NCBI RefSeq assembly: GCF_005930475.1
Contig: NZ_SJEW01000013.1
Location: 1 to 64,000 of the forward strand
Length of the DNA stretch: 64,000 nt
Origin: Modestobacter altitudinis
GTDB lineage: Bacteria; Actinomycetota; Actinomycetes; Mycobacteriales; Geodermatophilaceae
Direction of reading: 5' to 3'
Every line of letters starts with the position of its first letter. Position 1 is the stretch's first letter. Made by a program: the position numbers and the translations under genes. Below, in pieces: positions 9,382 through 17,233 of this stretch. The notes under the pieces are model-generated. The model saw only the letters and a program-made list of their open reading frames with translations, did no database searches and had not been told where the DNA came from.

Positions 9382-11478
9382 GTGGCGGCACACGGCAGCA
9401 AGGACAGCAGCAAGGAGGCCTCCGGGGCGCCCGCGCCCCGGGCGCCGGAACGGGTGCGCAACGTCGTGCTCGTCGGCCGGCCGGGGGCCGGCAAGACGAC
9501 CCTGGCAGAGGCCCTGGTGGTGGCGACGGGTGCGCTCACCCGGGCCGGCCGGGTGGAGGACGGCACCACCTGCCTGGACACCGACGAGGTCGAGGTCCGG
9601 CTGCAGCACTCGGTCGGCCTGCACGCCGCGACGGTCGAGCACGCCGGGCACCGCATCACGCTGCTCGACACCCCCGGTGCGCCGGACTTCGTCGGGGAGC
9701 TGCGGGCGGCCCTGCGCGCCGCCGACGCCGCCCTCTTCGTCGTCTCCGCGGTCAGCGGTGTCGAGGCCGCGACGGTGCAGCTGTGGGACGAGTGCGCCGC
9801 GGTGGGGCTGCCCCGGGCGGTCGTGGTCACCCAGCTCGACCGGGCCCGGGCCGACGTCCCGGCCGTCGTCCGGGCCTGCCAGGAGCAGCTCGGCCTCGGC
9901 GTTCACCCGCTGCAGGTCATCGACCCTGCGGGCGGCGGGCTGACGTCGCTGCTCGAACCGGACCAGGGCGACGCCGAGGCCGGCCGGCTGCGCGCCGAGC
10001 TCATCGAGGCGGTGATCGCCGAGAGCGAGGACGAGTCGCTGATGGACCGGTACCTGGCCGGCGACCCGGTCACCGCCGCCGACCTGGTGCCCGACCTGGA
10101 GACGGCGGTCGCCCGCGGCGCCTTCCACCCCGTGCTGTGCGCCGCCCCGCTCGCCGGTGTGGGGGTGGCCGAGCTGCTGGACCTGCTGGTGAGCGCCTTC
10201 CCGTCCCCGCTGGAGCGCCCCTGCCCCGCGGTCTCCCGCCCCGACGGCGCCCCGGCCGGCGCGGTGGGCTGCGACCCCGCCGGGCCGCTGGTGGCCGAGG
10301 TGGTGAAGACGACGACCGACCCCTACCTCGGCCGGATCTCGCTGGTCCGGGTCTTCTCCGGCACCCTGCGCCCGGATGCCGCGGTGCACGTCTGCGGCCA
10401 CGGCACGGTGCACGGCTGGGGGGAGAACCACCCCGACCACGACGCCGACGAACGGGTGGGCACGATCTCCTGCGTGCTGGGCAGCACGCTGCGGCCGGTG
10501 GCCGAGTGCCCGGCCGGGGACATCTGCGCGGTCGCCCGGCTGGGCAGCGCCGAGACCGGTGACACGCTGTCCGACCCGGCCCGGCCGCTGCTGGTGACGC
10601 CGTGGCCGCTGCCGGACCCGCAGCAGCCGGTCGCGGTGGCGGCGGCGTCCCGCAGCGACGAGGACCGGCTGGCCGGCGCGCTGACCCGGCTGGCCACCGA
10701 GGACCCGGCGGTGCGGGTCGAGCGCCGGGCCGACACCGGGCAGCTGCTGCTGTGGACCGTCGGCGACGCGCACGCCGAGGTGCTGCTGGACCGGCTGCGC
10801 ACCCGCTACGGGGTGAGCCTGCAGACCCCGCCGGTGCTCGTGCCGATGGTGGAGACGCTGACCGGCTCGGCCCGGGTGACCGCGCGGCACGTCAAGCAGT
10901 CCGGCGGGCACGGGCAGTACGCCGTCGTCGTCCTGGAGGCGCAGCCCGGGCCGCCCGGGTCGGGGATCACCTTCAGCCAGCGGGTGGTCGGGGGAGCGGT
11001 GCCGACGGCCTACCACGGCAGCGTGGAGAAGGGCGTGCGCGTGCAGGCGGCCCGCGGGGTGGGCGGCAACCGGCCGCTGGTCGACGTCGCCGTCACCCTG
11101 GTCGACGGCAAGGCGCACTCGGTCGACTCCTCCGATGCCGCGTTCCAGTCCGCCGGGGCGCTCGGGCTCCGGGAGCTGGCCGAGGCGGCCGGGACCACCG
11201 TGCTGGAGCCCTGGTGCGCGGTCGAGGTGACGGTCCCGGCCGAGCACGTCGGGCCGGTGCTCAGCGACCTCGCCGGCCGCCGCGCCCGGGTGACCGGCAG
11301 CGTCGCCGAGCCCGACCGGGACGCCACGACGGTGCTGGCGGAGGTGCCGGAGCGGGAGCTGCTGAACTACGCCGGCGCGCTGCGGTCGGTGTCCCACGGC
11401 ACCGGCCGGTTCACCCGCCGTCCGCTGGGCCACGAGCCCGCGCCGGCCGCCGTCGTCGCGGAGCTGCAACCCGCCTGA
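9382..11478 (+). CDS. elongation factor G-like protein (EF-G2 type)
   Basis: A 698-residue translational GTPase with EF-G domain order. P-loop GRPGAGKT is at residues 32-39 and the G3 motif is DTPGAPDF. The G4 motif, NKxD in true EF-G, reads TQLD here, and the N-terminus has a 25-residue Ser/Ala/Pro-rich lead. This matches the actinobacterial EF-G-like family that accompanies, but does not replace, FusA. It stands alone, not in a str operon. Function is not established; a role in translation or stress response is only inferred from homology. Start GTG at 9382 follows GGAGG (9372-9376) by five bases. Confidence 0.85.
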   Translation: MAAHGSKDSSKEASGAPAPRAPERVRNVVLVGRPGAGKTTLAEALVVATGALTRAGRVEDGTTCLDTDEVEVRLQHSVGLHAATVEHAGHRITLLDTPGAPDFVGELRAALRAADAALFVVSAVSGVEAATVQLWDECAAVGLPRAVVVTQLDRARADVPAVVRACQEQLGLGVHPLQVIDPAGGGLTSLLEPDQGDAEAGRLRAELIEAVIAESEDESLMDRYLAGDPVTAADLVPDLETAVARGAFHPVLCAAPLAGVGVAELLDLLVSAFPSPLERPCPAVSRPDGAPAGAVGCDPAGPLVAEVVKTTTDPYLGRISLVRVFSGTLRPDAAVHVCGHGTVHGWGENHPDHDADERVGTISCVLGSTLRPVAECPAGDICAVARLGSAETGDTLSDPARPLLVTPWPLPDPQQPVAVAAASRSDEDRLAGALTRLATEDPAVRVERRADTGQLLLWTVGDAHAEVLLDRLRTRYGVSLQTPPVLVPMVETLTGSARVTARHVKQSGGHGQYAVVVLEAQPGPPGSGITFSQRVVGGAVPTAYHGSVEKGVRVQAARGVGGNRPLVDVAVTLVDGKAHSVDSSDAAFQSAGALGLRELAEAAGTTVLEPWCAVEVTVPAEHVGPVLSDLAGRRARVTGSVAEPDRDATTVLAEVPERELLNYAGALRSVSHGTGRFTRRPLGHEPAPAAVVAELQPA

Positions 11479-11530
11479 CCCCGGCTGCACGGCCGGCATC
11501 GCGGGCTCGACCGGTCACCCGGGCGAGGTC

Positions 11531-12652
11531 ATGATGCTTGCCGTGGTCACCGGAACGCCCGCAGTCGTCCCGTCCGACGTCCTCGACGACCTGCAGGACC
11601 GGTTGCGCCGGTACCGCGCCGTCCCCACCGCCTCGACGCTGGTCCCCGACCACGGGGTCGACCAGGCGGCGCTGGCCGACCTGCTCGCGTACTGGGCCGA
11701 CGGCTACGACTGGCGGGTGCACGAGGACCGGGTCCGGGCACTCCCGTGGGAGGTCGTGGACACCTCGCTGGGACCGCTGCGGCTGGTGCACCAGCGGTCG
11801 GCGGACCCGCAGGCCACGACGGTCGTGCTGCTGCACGGCTGGCCCGACTCGGTGCTGCGGTTCGAGCGGCTGCTGCCGTTGCTGGGCGCGCACCACGTCG
11901 TCGTCCCGGCGCTGCCCGGTTTCCCGTTCGCCGCACCGGTGCCGACGGGTGGGCTGGCATCGGCACAGCTCGCCGAGGTGGTCGCCGACGCCCTGGCCGG
12001 GCTCGGCGTCGACCGGTACGTCATCTCTGCCGGGGACGTCGGGTGCGACGTCGCCGAGGCGCTGGCCGCAGCACACCCGGAGGCGGTGTCCGCCCTGCAC
12101 CTCACCGACGTCTCCCAGTACCACTTCCTCGACGCGCTCCCCGACGACCTGTCGGCGACCGAGACGGCGTACGTCGCGCACGGCCGGCACTGGCAGGCGA
12201 CCGAGGGCGGGTACATGCACGAGCAGTCGACGAAGCCGCGCACCCTCGCCGTCGGCCTCGGTGACTCCCCGGCCGGGCTCGCTGCCTGGCTCCTGGAGAA
12301 GTACACCTCCTGGACCGATCACGGCGGCGACGTCACGACGGTGTTCTCCCGCGACGAGCTGCTGACCTGGATCACCGCCTACTGGGTGACCGGCGCGATC
12401 GGCACGTCGTTCACCCCCTACGCGCAGAGCTCGGTCCCCGCCGGGCGGCCCGTCGCCCCGGCGGTGTTCACCGTGGGCCCTCGGGACCTGGTCAACGCCC
12501 CCCGCGAGTTCGCCGAGCGGGTCTTCGCCGTGCACTCGTGGCACGACCTCCCCTCGGGTGGCCACTTCGCCGCCTGGGAGCAACCGGCCGCGTACGCCGT
12601 CGGGGTCGCCGAGGCGGTCGCCCTCGCCCGGGCAGGGGAACCGCGGGCGTGA
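11531..12652 (+). CDS. epoxide hydrolase-like alpha/beta hydrolase
   Basis: A 373-residue protein with the epoxide hydrolase N-terminal domain (residues about 15-110, including YDWRVHEDRVRALPWEVVDT) followed by an alpha/beta-hydrolase fold. The oxyanion motif LLHGWPDS (HGxP type) is intact, the expected Asp nucleophile sits in SAGDVGCD (about residue 169), and the terminal His is in SGGHFAAWEQP. Canonical enzymes have GGDWG at the nucleophile, so GDVGC is a variation. Likely opens epoxides to diols, substrate unknown. Two adjacent ATGs (11531, 11534) are possible starts. Confidence 0.8.
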   Translation: MMLAVVTGTPAVVPSDVLDDLQDRLRRYRAVPTASTLVPDHGVDQAALADLLAYWADGYDWRVHEDRVRALPWEVVDTSLGPLRLVHQRSADPQATTVVLLHGWPDSVLRFERLLPLLGAHHVVVPALPGFPFAAPVPTGGLASAQLAEVVADALAGLGVDRYVISAGDVGCDVAEALAAAHPEAVSALHLTDVSQYHFLDALPDDLSATETAYVAHGRHWQATEGGYMHEQSTKPRTLAVGLGDSPAGLAAWLLEKYTSWTDHGGDVTTVFSRDELLTWITAYWVTGAIGTSFTPYAQSSVPAGRPVAPAVFTVGPRDLVNAPREFAERVFAVHSWHDLPSGGHFAAWEQPAAYAVGVAEAVALARAGEPRA

Positions 12653-12712
12653 TCACCTCGGGCTGGGGGGTGCTTCCGGCCCGAGGTGACGACGCTCAGC
12701 CGGAGGTGATCA
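12650..12712. terminator. nested hairpin terminator between convergent genes
   Basis: TCACCTCGGG (12653-12662) pairs perfectly with CCCGAGGTGA (12680-12689), and the overlapping TGATCACCTC (12650-12659) pairs with GAGGTGATCA (12703-12712). The two alternative stems share their left arm. There is no U-tract. Located between the convergent epoxide hydrolase and VOC genes, it probably works as a bidirectional terminator. Confidence 0.6.
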
Positions 12713-12721
12713 GCCGGCGGG

Positions 12722-13555
12722 TCACCGGTCGCCGCCCGGTGGGGTGAACTGGCTGACCGTGAACTCGGCCCCCTGCGGGTCGCGCAGCAGGGCGTTGCGG
12801 GTCCACAGCTCGTCGGCCGACCGGAGCACCGTCGCGCCCAGGCGTCCAGCGGTGGCGACGCTGTCGTCCCGGTCGGCGACGGTGAAGGTGACGTGCCAGT
12901 GCGCCGGCTCGTCGGCGGTCACCACCAGGCTGCCGATCACGTCGGCAAAGCCCGGTGGCGCCGCGGCCTGCCGCTCGTGTATCCCGGGGTCCACGGTCGC
13001 TGCGAGGTGGTCGCCGTACCCGGGCACCTGCAGCATCGTCCCGGCGCCCTGCGCCATGTCGACGGCGAGCCAGCCGAACAGTGACGTGTAGAACGCCATC
13101 GCCGCGTCCCGGTCCGGGGTGTGCAGGTCGCTGAAGTTCCAGGTGCCGGGGGCGTTGGTGAGCTGCGCGCCGAGCCGCCGGCGGGCCTGCCACAGCCCGA
13201 ACTCCGCTCCCTGCGGGTCGGCGCACGCGGCCGCCCGGCCGCCCGGGCCGGCGTCCGCGGGAGGGGCGAGGACCGTCCCGCCCGCAGCCGCGACGGCGGC
13301 AGCGGTGGCGTCGGCGTCGTCCACGGCGACGTAGGTGTTCCAGGTTGCGGTGCTGCCGGTGCCCGGCCCGAGCGCGGCGACGTCCTGGCCGTCGAGGGTC
13401 GCGATCAGGTAGGAGCCCGGCGCGTCCGGTGGCACGGCGTCGGTGAGCGTCCAGCCGAACAGCCCGCGGTAGAAGCGGCCCGCCGCCTCGAGGTCGGGCT
13501 GCTCGCTGTCGATCCAGCAGGTCACGCCGTGGGGGTAGCTGCGTTGCCCGGCCAT
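12722..13555 (-). CDS. two-domain VOC (glyoxalase/bleomycin resistance-like) protein
   Basis: A 277-residue protein made of two vicinal-oxygen-chelate modules (about 1-125 and 135-277). Each has the F[YF]xxLFGW strand signature: RFYRGLFGWTL and AFYTSLFGWLA, and both end with DPQGAEF. This tandem architecture is common in actinobacteria; none has a firm substrate. The ATG at 13555 is chosen because GGAGG lies just upstream on the minus strand; an in-frame earlier start exists at 13582. It follows a truncated DHFR-like gene by 28 bp on the same strand. Confidence 0.85.
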   Translation of the reverse strand: MAGQRSYPHGVTCWIDSEQPDLEAAGRFYRGLFGWTLTDAVPPDAPGSYLIATLDGQDVAALGPGTGSTATWNTYVAVDDADATAAAVAAAGGTVLAPPADAGPGGRAAACADPQGAEFGLWQARRRLGAQLTNAPGTWNFSDLHTPDRDAAMAFYTSLFGWLAVDMAQGAGTMLQVPGYGDHLAATVDPGIHERQAAAPPGFADVIGSLVVTADEPAHWHVTFTVADRDDSVATAGRLGATVLRSADELWTRNALLRDPQGAEFTVSQFTPPGGDR

Positions 13556-13583
13556 GTCGCCTCCGCTGACGGGGCGGCTCACG

Positions 13584-13868
13584 CTAGCCGACGGCGGTGC
13601 TCATCGCCCACGGTTGCGTCAACGGGGTCGAGGTCAGCACGTGCTCGGGCGTGCCGTTGATGAAGCTCGCGAACGGCTCGACGTCGGAGGTGGGCCAGTA
13701 CCCGGCCCAGCAGTCGAAGGTGCCGCGGCCGAGCAGGACGTCGTCCTGGCGGTCGATGACCCGGCTCAGGTTCGCGAACACCTCCTCGTCGACGTCGAAC
13801 ACCCAGTCGCCGGGTTCTTCCGCGACCCTGTCCACGGACAGCAGCTGGTACAGCACGACCTGGCGCAC
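13584..13868 (-). pseudogene. truncated dihydrofolate reductase-like (RibD C-terminal) protein
   Basis: Ninety-four codons from GTG 13868 (good site AGAGGA upstream) encode the N-terminal half of the DHFR/RibD-C-like family: RQVVLYQLLSVDRVAEEPGDW, then DDVLLGRGTFDCWAGYWP and EPFASFINGTPEHVLTSTP. Full proteins of this family are about 180-200 residues; here a TAG follows STAVG and the C-terminal half that completes the nucleotide site is absent. The next gene begins 28 bp later, so the missing part has been deleted, not merely frameshifted. Probably non-functional. Confidence 0.75.
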
Positions 13869-13977
13869 GGGGGTTCCTCTCGACGTGGAGCTGACGAGGA
13901 CACGACCTCTGGGCGGTGCCGGGTTCATCGGCTGGGACAGGCCCGGAACTGTCGTACCCCCCGCCTACGGTCGTGGC

Positions 13978-15477
13978 ATGCAGCGGCTCAGCGGTCAGTC
14001 CTCGATCGAGGGTGTGCTGGTGGACTGGGTGAGCGTGCAGGCCGAGCCCGATCCGCGGTTGCCCGCTGCGTGGGCCTCTGACGTGCAGGTCGCCGCGCGG
14101 CTGCAGCAGCTGGAGCGGAACCGGGCGCGGGACGTCGCGGAGGAGGCGGAGCTGATCCTGCGGTTGGCCGCGCTACGCCCCGATGACGACGACCCGGTCC
14201 CCGGCTCTCCGGGTGCGCCCAGGGCGTGGCGGCGGACCGATCCGGAGTTCCCGGGGGTGAGCGAGTTCTTTCCCCGCGAGGTCGGGCACGCACTGAACCT
14301 GGGCCGGGGGACGGCGGCGTTCCGGGCTCGGCGGGCGTTCATCTGGCGGGACAAGCTGCCCGCCACCTTCGCGTTGCTGCGGCGCGGGGAGATCGACGAG
14401 CGGCGGGCCGGGAAGCTGGCCGAGGTGCTGGCCCACGCCGCGCCGGAGCTGACCCGGCAGGTGGAGGCCCGGCTGCTGCCCGAGGCGTCCTCCCTGGCGC
14501 CGGGGAAGCTCGGGGGGCGGGCGTTGGAGCTGCTGGCCGAGCTCGACGCCGACGCGATCGAGGAGCGGCAGGCCGAGGCCGAGCAGGCCGCCGACGTGCG
14601 CGCCTGGCCGACGGCGAACGGGATGGGGGTGCTGGCCGGGGACATGACCGCGGAGCAGGCCGCGGCCTGTCACGCGATGATCGACCAGCTCGCCTGGATG
14701 GCCAAGGCCGACGGCGACGACCGGCCGATCGGGCAGATCCGTGCCGAGGTGCTGCGGCTGCTCATCCTGCGGCCCGCCGACTCCGGCCTGCCCCGGATCA
14801 CGATCGACCTGACCGTGACCGCCACCCTCGACCGGCAGGGTGCGCTCGCCGGCGGGGTGGTGAACGGGTTCGCGGTCACCGCCAGCCAGCTGCGGGAGCT
14901 GCTCACCCGCTTCGGCGCCCTGGGCCTGCAGGCGCCGGCCGGCGGGTCGTTGACCGTGGCGCTCACCGACGAGGACGGCCGGCTGCTGGCCACTGCGACC
15001 GCCGCCGACCTCGCCCGGCTGGCTGCCACGGGCTGCCCCGACCACCCCCAGGACGACGCCGACATCCTTCGGGACGGCGCCGGCACCGGGGTGGTCGGGT
15101 GCGGGTGTGCGGTGCTCGGACCCCCACCGGACACCGACCGCTACACCCCCACCGCCGGGCAGAAGACGTTCGTCACCACCCGGGACCGCACCTGCCGGAT
15201 GCCCAACTGCGGGCAACGGGTGGGCTGGGCCGACCACGACCACGTCGTCCCGCACTCCCGCGGCGGGGCCACCAGTTGCACCAACCTGTGCTGCCTGTGC
15301 CGCAGCGACCACCGGCTCAAGACCTTCGCCCCGCGCTGGCGGTTCCGGCTGGACCCCGACGGCACCCTGCACGTCACCAGCCCCTCCGGGGTCACCCGCA
15401 CCTCCCGACCACCGGGCCTGCGACCACCTGAACCCCCGCCCTCACCCGACGAGGCCGACGAACCGCCACCGTTCTGA
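13978..15477 (+). CDS. DUF222 / HNH endonuclease-domain protein (13E12-like)
   Basis: A 499-residue protein of the actinobacterial 13E12 repeat family. An Ala/Leu/Glu-rich helical DUF222 region covers about residues 20-390; the C-terminal HNH domain (about 400-445) has a zinc-type CRMPNC...CCLC frame with the HNH core DHDHVVPHSRGGAT and a downstream DHRLK. The tail is Pro-rich. These proteins exist in many copies in Geodermatophilaceae and mycobacteria; they may be nucleases linked to mobile DNA or DNA repair, but none is well characterised. It neighbours two gene remnants (13584-13868 and 15486-15836), which suggests this locus has been rearranged. ATG 13978 is the first Met that keeps the family N-terminus. 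Confidence 0.85.
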   Translation: MQRLSGQSSIEGVLVDWVSVQAEPDPRLPAAWASDVQVAARLQQLERNRARDVAEEAELILRLAALRPDDDDPVPGSPGAPRAWRRTDPEFPGVSEFFPREVGHALNLGRGTAAFRARRAFIWRDKLPATFALLRRGEIDERRAGKLAEVLAHAAPELTRQVEARLLPEASSLAPGKLGGRALELLAELDADAIEERQAEAEQAADVRAWPTANGMGVLAGDMTAEQAAACHAMIDQLAWMAKADGDDRPIGQIRAEVLRLLILRPADSGLPRITIDLTVTATLDRQGALAGGVVNGFAVTASQLRELLTRFGALGLQAPAGGSLTVALTDEDGRLLATATAADLARLAATGCPDHPQDDADILRDGAGTGVVGCGCAVLGPPPDTDRYTPTAGQKTFVTTRDRTCRMPNCGQRVGWADHDHVVPHSRGGATSCTNLCCLCRSDHRLKTFAPRWRFRLDPDGTLHVTSPSGVTRTSRPPGLRPPEPPPSPDEADEPPPF

Positions 15478-15485
15478 GGAGCGCC

Positions 15486-15836
15486 GTGACGACGTGGCTG
15501 CTGGTGCCCACCCCTGCTCGGGCCGGCGGTGCTCGCACCGCTGGCAGCGGAAGCTGCGTTCCCGCGGGAACGCGGTGCGGCTGCCCGACGCCGAGCTGCG
15601 GGCGCAGGTGGCCGCGGAGGCGCCCCGGGATGCCGGCGGACTCCTACGCCGTCGCCGTCCCGATGCCGGCGAGCTGGCCGCAGGAAGACGTCCGGTACGT
15701 GCAGCTGTCCGCGGCCTACGAGGCCGACGCCGCGGCGGCGCGGCAGCGGGGCTGGACCGTCACCGGCGACGGCAGCGGCCGGTACATGGACGTCGCGACC
15801 CGGCCGGCAGCCGTCGCGGACATGCGCACGGGCTGA
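15486..15836 (+). pseudogene. degraded alpha/beta hydrolase remnant
   Basis: A 116-codon open frame begins MTTWLLVPTP, which looks like the first strand of a small alpha/beta hydrolase, and ends with VRYVQLSAAYEADAAAARQRGW...DVATRPAAVAD, which looks like the last helix and C-terminus of such a protein. The middle is low-complexity Arg/Pro/Gly sequence unlike either end, while the other two frames show fragments that would fit between them (LAPLAAEAAFPRERG near 15535, LPDAELRAQVAAEAP near 15585). The simplest reading is a hydrolase gene that lost its central part and took frameshifts. Family assignment is by eye and moderate; it could instead be a short hypothetical gene. Confidence 0.5.
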
Positions 15837-15838
15837 GC

Positions 15839-15863
15839 GGTGCCTCCGGGGCGTGGAGGCACC
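15839..15863. terminator. hairpin terminator
   Basis: GGTGCCTCC (15839-15847) and GGAGGCACC (15855-15863) form a perfect 9-bp stem with a 7-base loop between two convergent genes. A second overlapping stem (CACCAC / GTGGTG) follows. No U-tract is present. Confidence 0.6.
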
Positions 15864-15879
15864 ACCCAGCCCGTGGTGG

Positions 15880-16245
15880 TCAGCTCGGTACCCGGTCGAG
15901 GAAGCCGAACACGTTGGCCAGCCGGCCGTCGTCGTCCCGCACCGCCACGTCGAAGCCGGCGATCGGCGCCTCGGGTGCGCCGGCCGGGCCGAGCTCCCAG
16001 GTGAACCGGGCCTGGTCGTGGTGGGCGTCGACCGGACCGGCCAGCCGGAAGACGAACCCGGGGAACTGCTGCTGGACCGCGCCGATGGTCGCCGCGATCG
16101 CCTCGCGGCCCTCCGCGTCGACCAGCGGGTCGGTGTACCGGGCGTCCTCGGCGTACAGCGCGGTCACCGCCGCGCTGCGGGCGTCGGCGTCGGTCTCGTT
16201 CCAGGCCGCGATGTAGCGCTGGGCCAGGGTGTCGAAGTCGGTCAT
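15880..16245 (-). CDS. SnoaL-like (NTF2-fold) protein
   Basis: A 121-residue NTF2-like cone-shaped protein: FDTLAQRYIAAWNETDAD at the N-terminus, LYAEDARYTDPL in the first sheet and DVAVRDDDGRLANVFGFLD at the C-terminus. Members bind small hydrophobic ligands or act as isomerases/cyclases; no substrate can be given. It is divergently transcribed from an XRE regulator whose MmyB-like type commonly controls an adjacent enzyme gene. Start ATG 16245 has GGAAGGA upstream. Confidence 0.8.
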   Translation of the reverse strand: MTDFDTLAQRYIAAWNETDADARSAAVTALYAEDARYTDPLVDAEGREAIAATIGAVQQQFPGFVFRLAGPVDAHHDQARFTWELGPAGAPEAPIAGFDVAVRDDDGRLANVFGFLDRVPS

Positions 16246-16327
16246 GGGGTGTCCTTCCCGCGGTGGTGCCGACCCGCCTCCCGGGCCGTCGGGGACCAGC
16301 CTGGACACGTCAGGTCACCGCGTCGAT

Positions 16328-16340
16328 TACCTGTCAGGTA
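16328..16340. promoter_or_regulatory. candidate operator of the XRE regulator
   Basis: TACCTG-T-CAGGTA is a 13-bp palindrome in the gap between the divergent SnoaL and XRE genes, 39 bp before the XRE start. A half-site GTCAGGT occurs at 16309-16315. Placement suggests the XRE protein binds here and controls both directions. Inference from symmetry and position. Confidence 0.55.
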
Positions 16341-16378
16341 GTCGTGCCGGGCACCCGGGCTGCCCTACGGTCGGCCCC

Positions 16379-17176
16379 GTGACCAGCAGCCGGACGACGT
16401 CCCGAGGCGCCGGTGACCTGCTGCGGCACTGGCGCCAGCAGCGCCGGCGCAGCCAGCTGGACCTGGCCCTGGACGCCGGCGTCTCGGCCCGGCACCTGAG
16501 CTTCGTGGAGACCGGCCGGGCCCGGCCCAGCAGCGGGCTGCTGCTCGCGCTCGCCGAGCAGCTGGACGTCCCGCTGCGCGAGCGCAACGCGCTGCTGCTG
16601 GCCGCCGGGTACGCCCCGGCCTACTCCGAGACCGCCCTGGACGGCGAGCAGGCCGCGGCCGTCCGGGAGTCGCTGGGCCACCTGCTGGCCGGGCACGAGC
16701 CCTACCCGGCCGTCGTCTTCGACCGGTACGGCGACGTCGTGCTCACCAACCGGGCCGTCGGACCGCTGCTCGAGGGCGCCGACCCGGCGCTGCTGGGCCC
16801 GCCGGTGAACGTCTACCGGCTCGGGCTGCACCCGCGCGGGCTGGCGCCCCGGATCCGGGACCGGGCCGGCTGGACCGCCCACCTGGTCCACCGGCTGACC
16901 CGGCTCGAGCGGCTGAGCGGCGACCGCCGGCTCACCCGGCTGCTGGCCGAGGTGCGCGGCTACCCCGGCGTCGTCGAGGCGCTGGCCTCGCGCCCGCCCG
17001 GTAGCGAGCTGCTGATGACCGTCCAGCTGACCTCCTCGCGGGGCGAGCTGGCGCTGCACACCACCGTGACCAGCTTCGGCGACCCGCAGGACGTCACGCT
17101 GTCCGAGCTGGCGATCGAGTCGTTCTTCCCCGCCGACGAGCACACCCGCGACCTGCTCCGCAGCCAGGCGCCATGA
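16379..17176 (+). CDS. XRE-family regulator with MmyB-like ligand domain
   Basis: A 265-residue protein. The N-terminal Cro/C1 HTH is clear (about residues 12-70: LRHWRQQRRRSQLDLALDAGVSARHLSFVETGRARPS), followed by a PAS-like MmyB ligand-binding domain (about 95-265: FDRYGDVVLTNRAV, and the terminal LSELAIESFFPADEHT). Such regulators sense fatty-acid-like ligands in characterised members and usually repress a divergent oxidoreductase or SnoaL gene, as here. Start GTG 16379 places the HTH at the correct distance; a longer frame upstream has no coding character. Confidence 0.9.
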   Translation: MTSSRTTSRGAGDLLRHWRQQRRRSQLDLALDAGVSARHLSFVETGRARPSSGLLLALAEQLDVPLRERNALLLAAGYAPAYSETALDGEQAAAVRESLGHLLAGHEPYPAVVFDRYGDVVLTNRAVGPLLEGADPALLGPPVNVYRLGLHPRGLAPRIRDRAGWTAHLVHRLTRLERLSGDRRLTRLLAEVRGYPGVVEALASRPPGSELLMTVQLTSSRGELALHTTVTSFGDPQDVTLSELAIESFFPADEHTRDLLRSQAP

Positions 17177-17233
17177 TCGTTGCGCGGGTCATCCGCCCTG
17201 CAGGCGACCGTGATCATCGGTAGGCATGCCCCC

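Noticed and set aside
13978-15477. Intein or homing intron endonuclease
   Set aside because: The HNH domain is attached to DUF222, not to splicing domains, and it does not interrupt a host gene.
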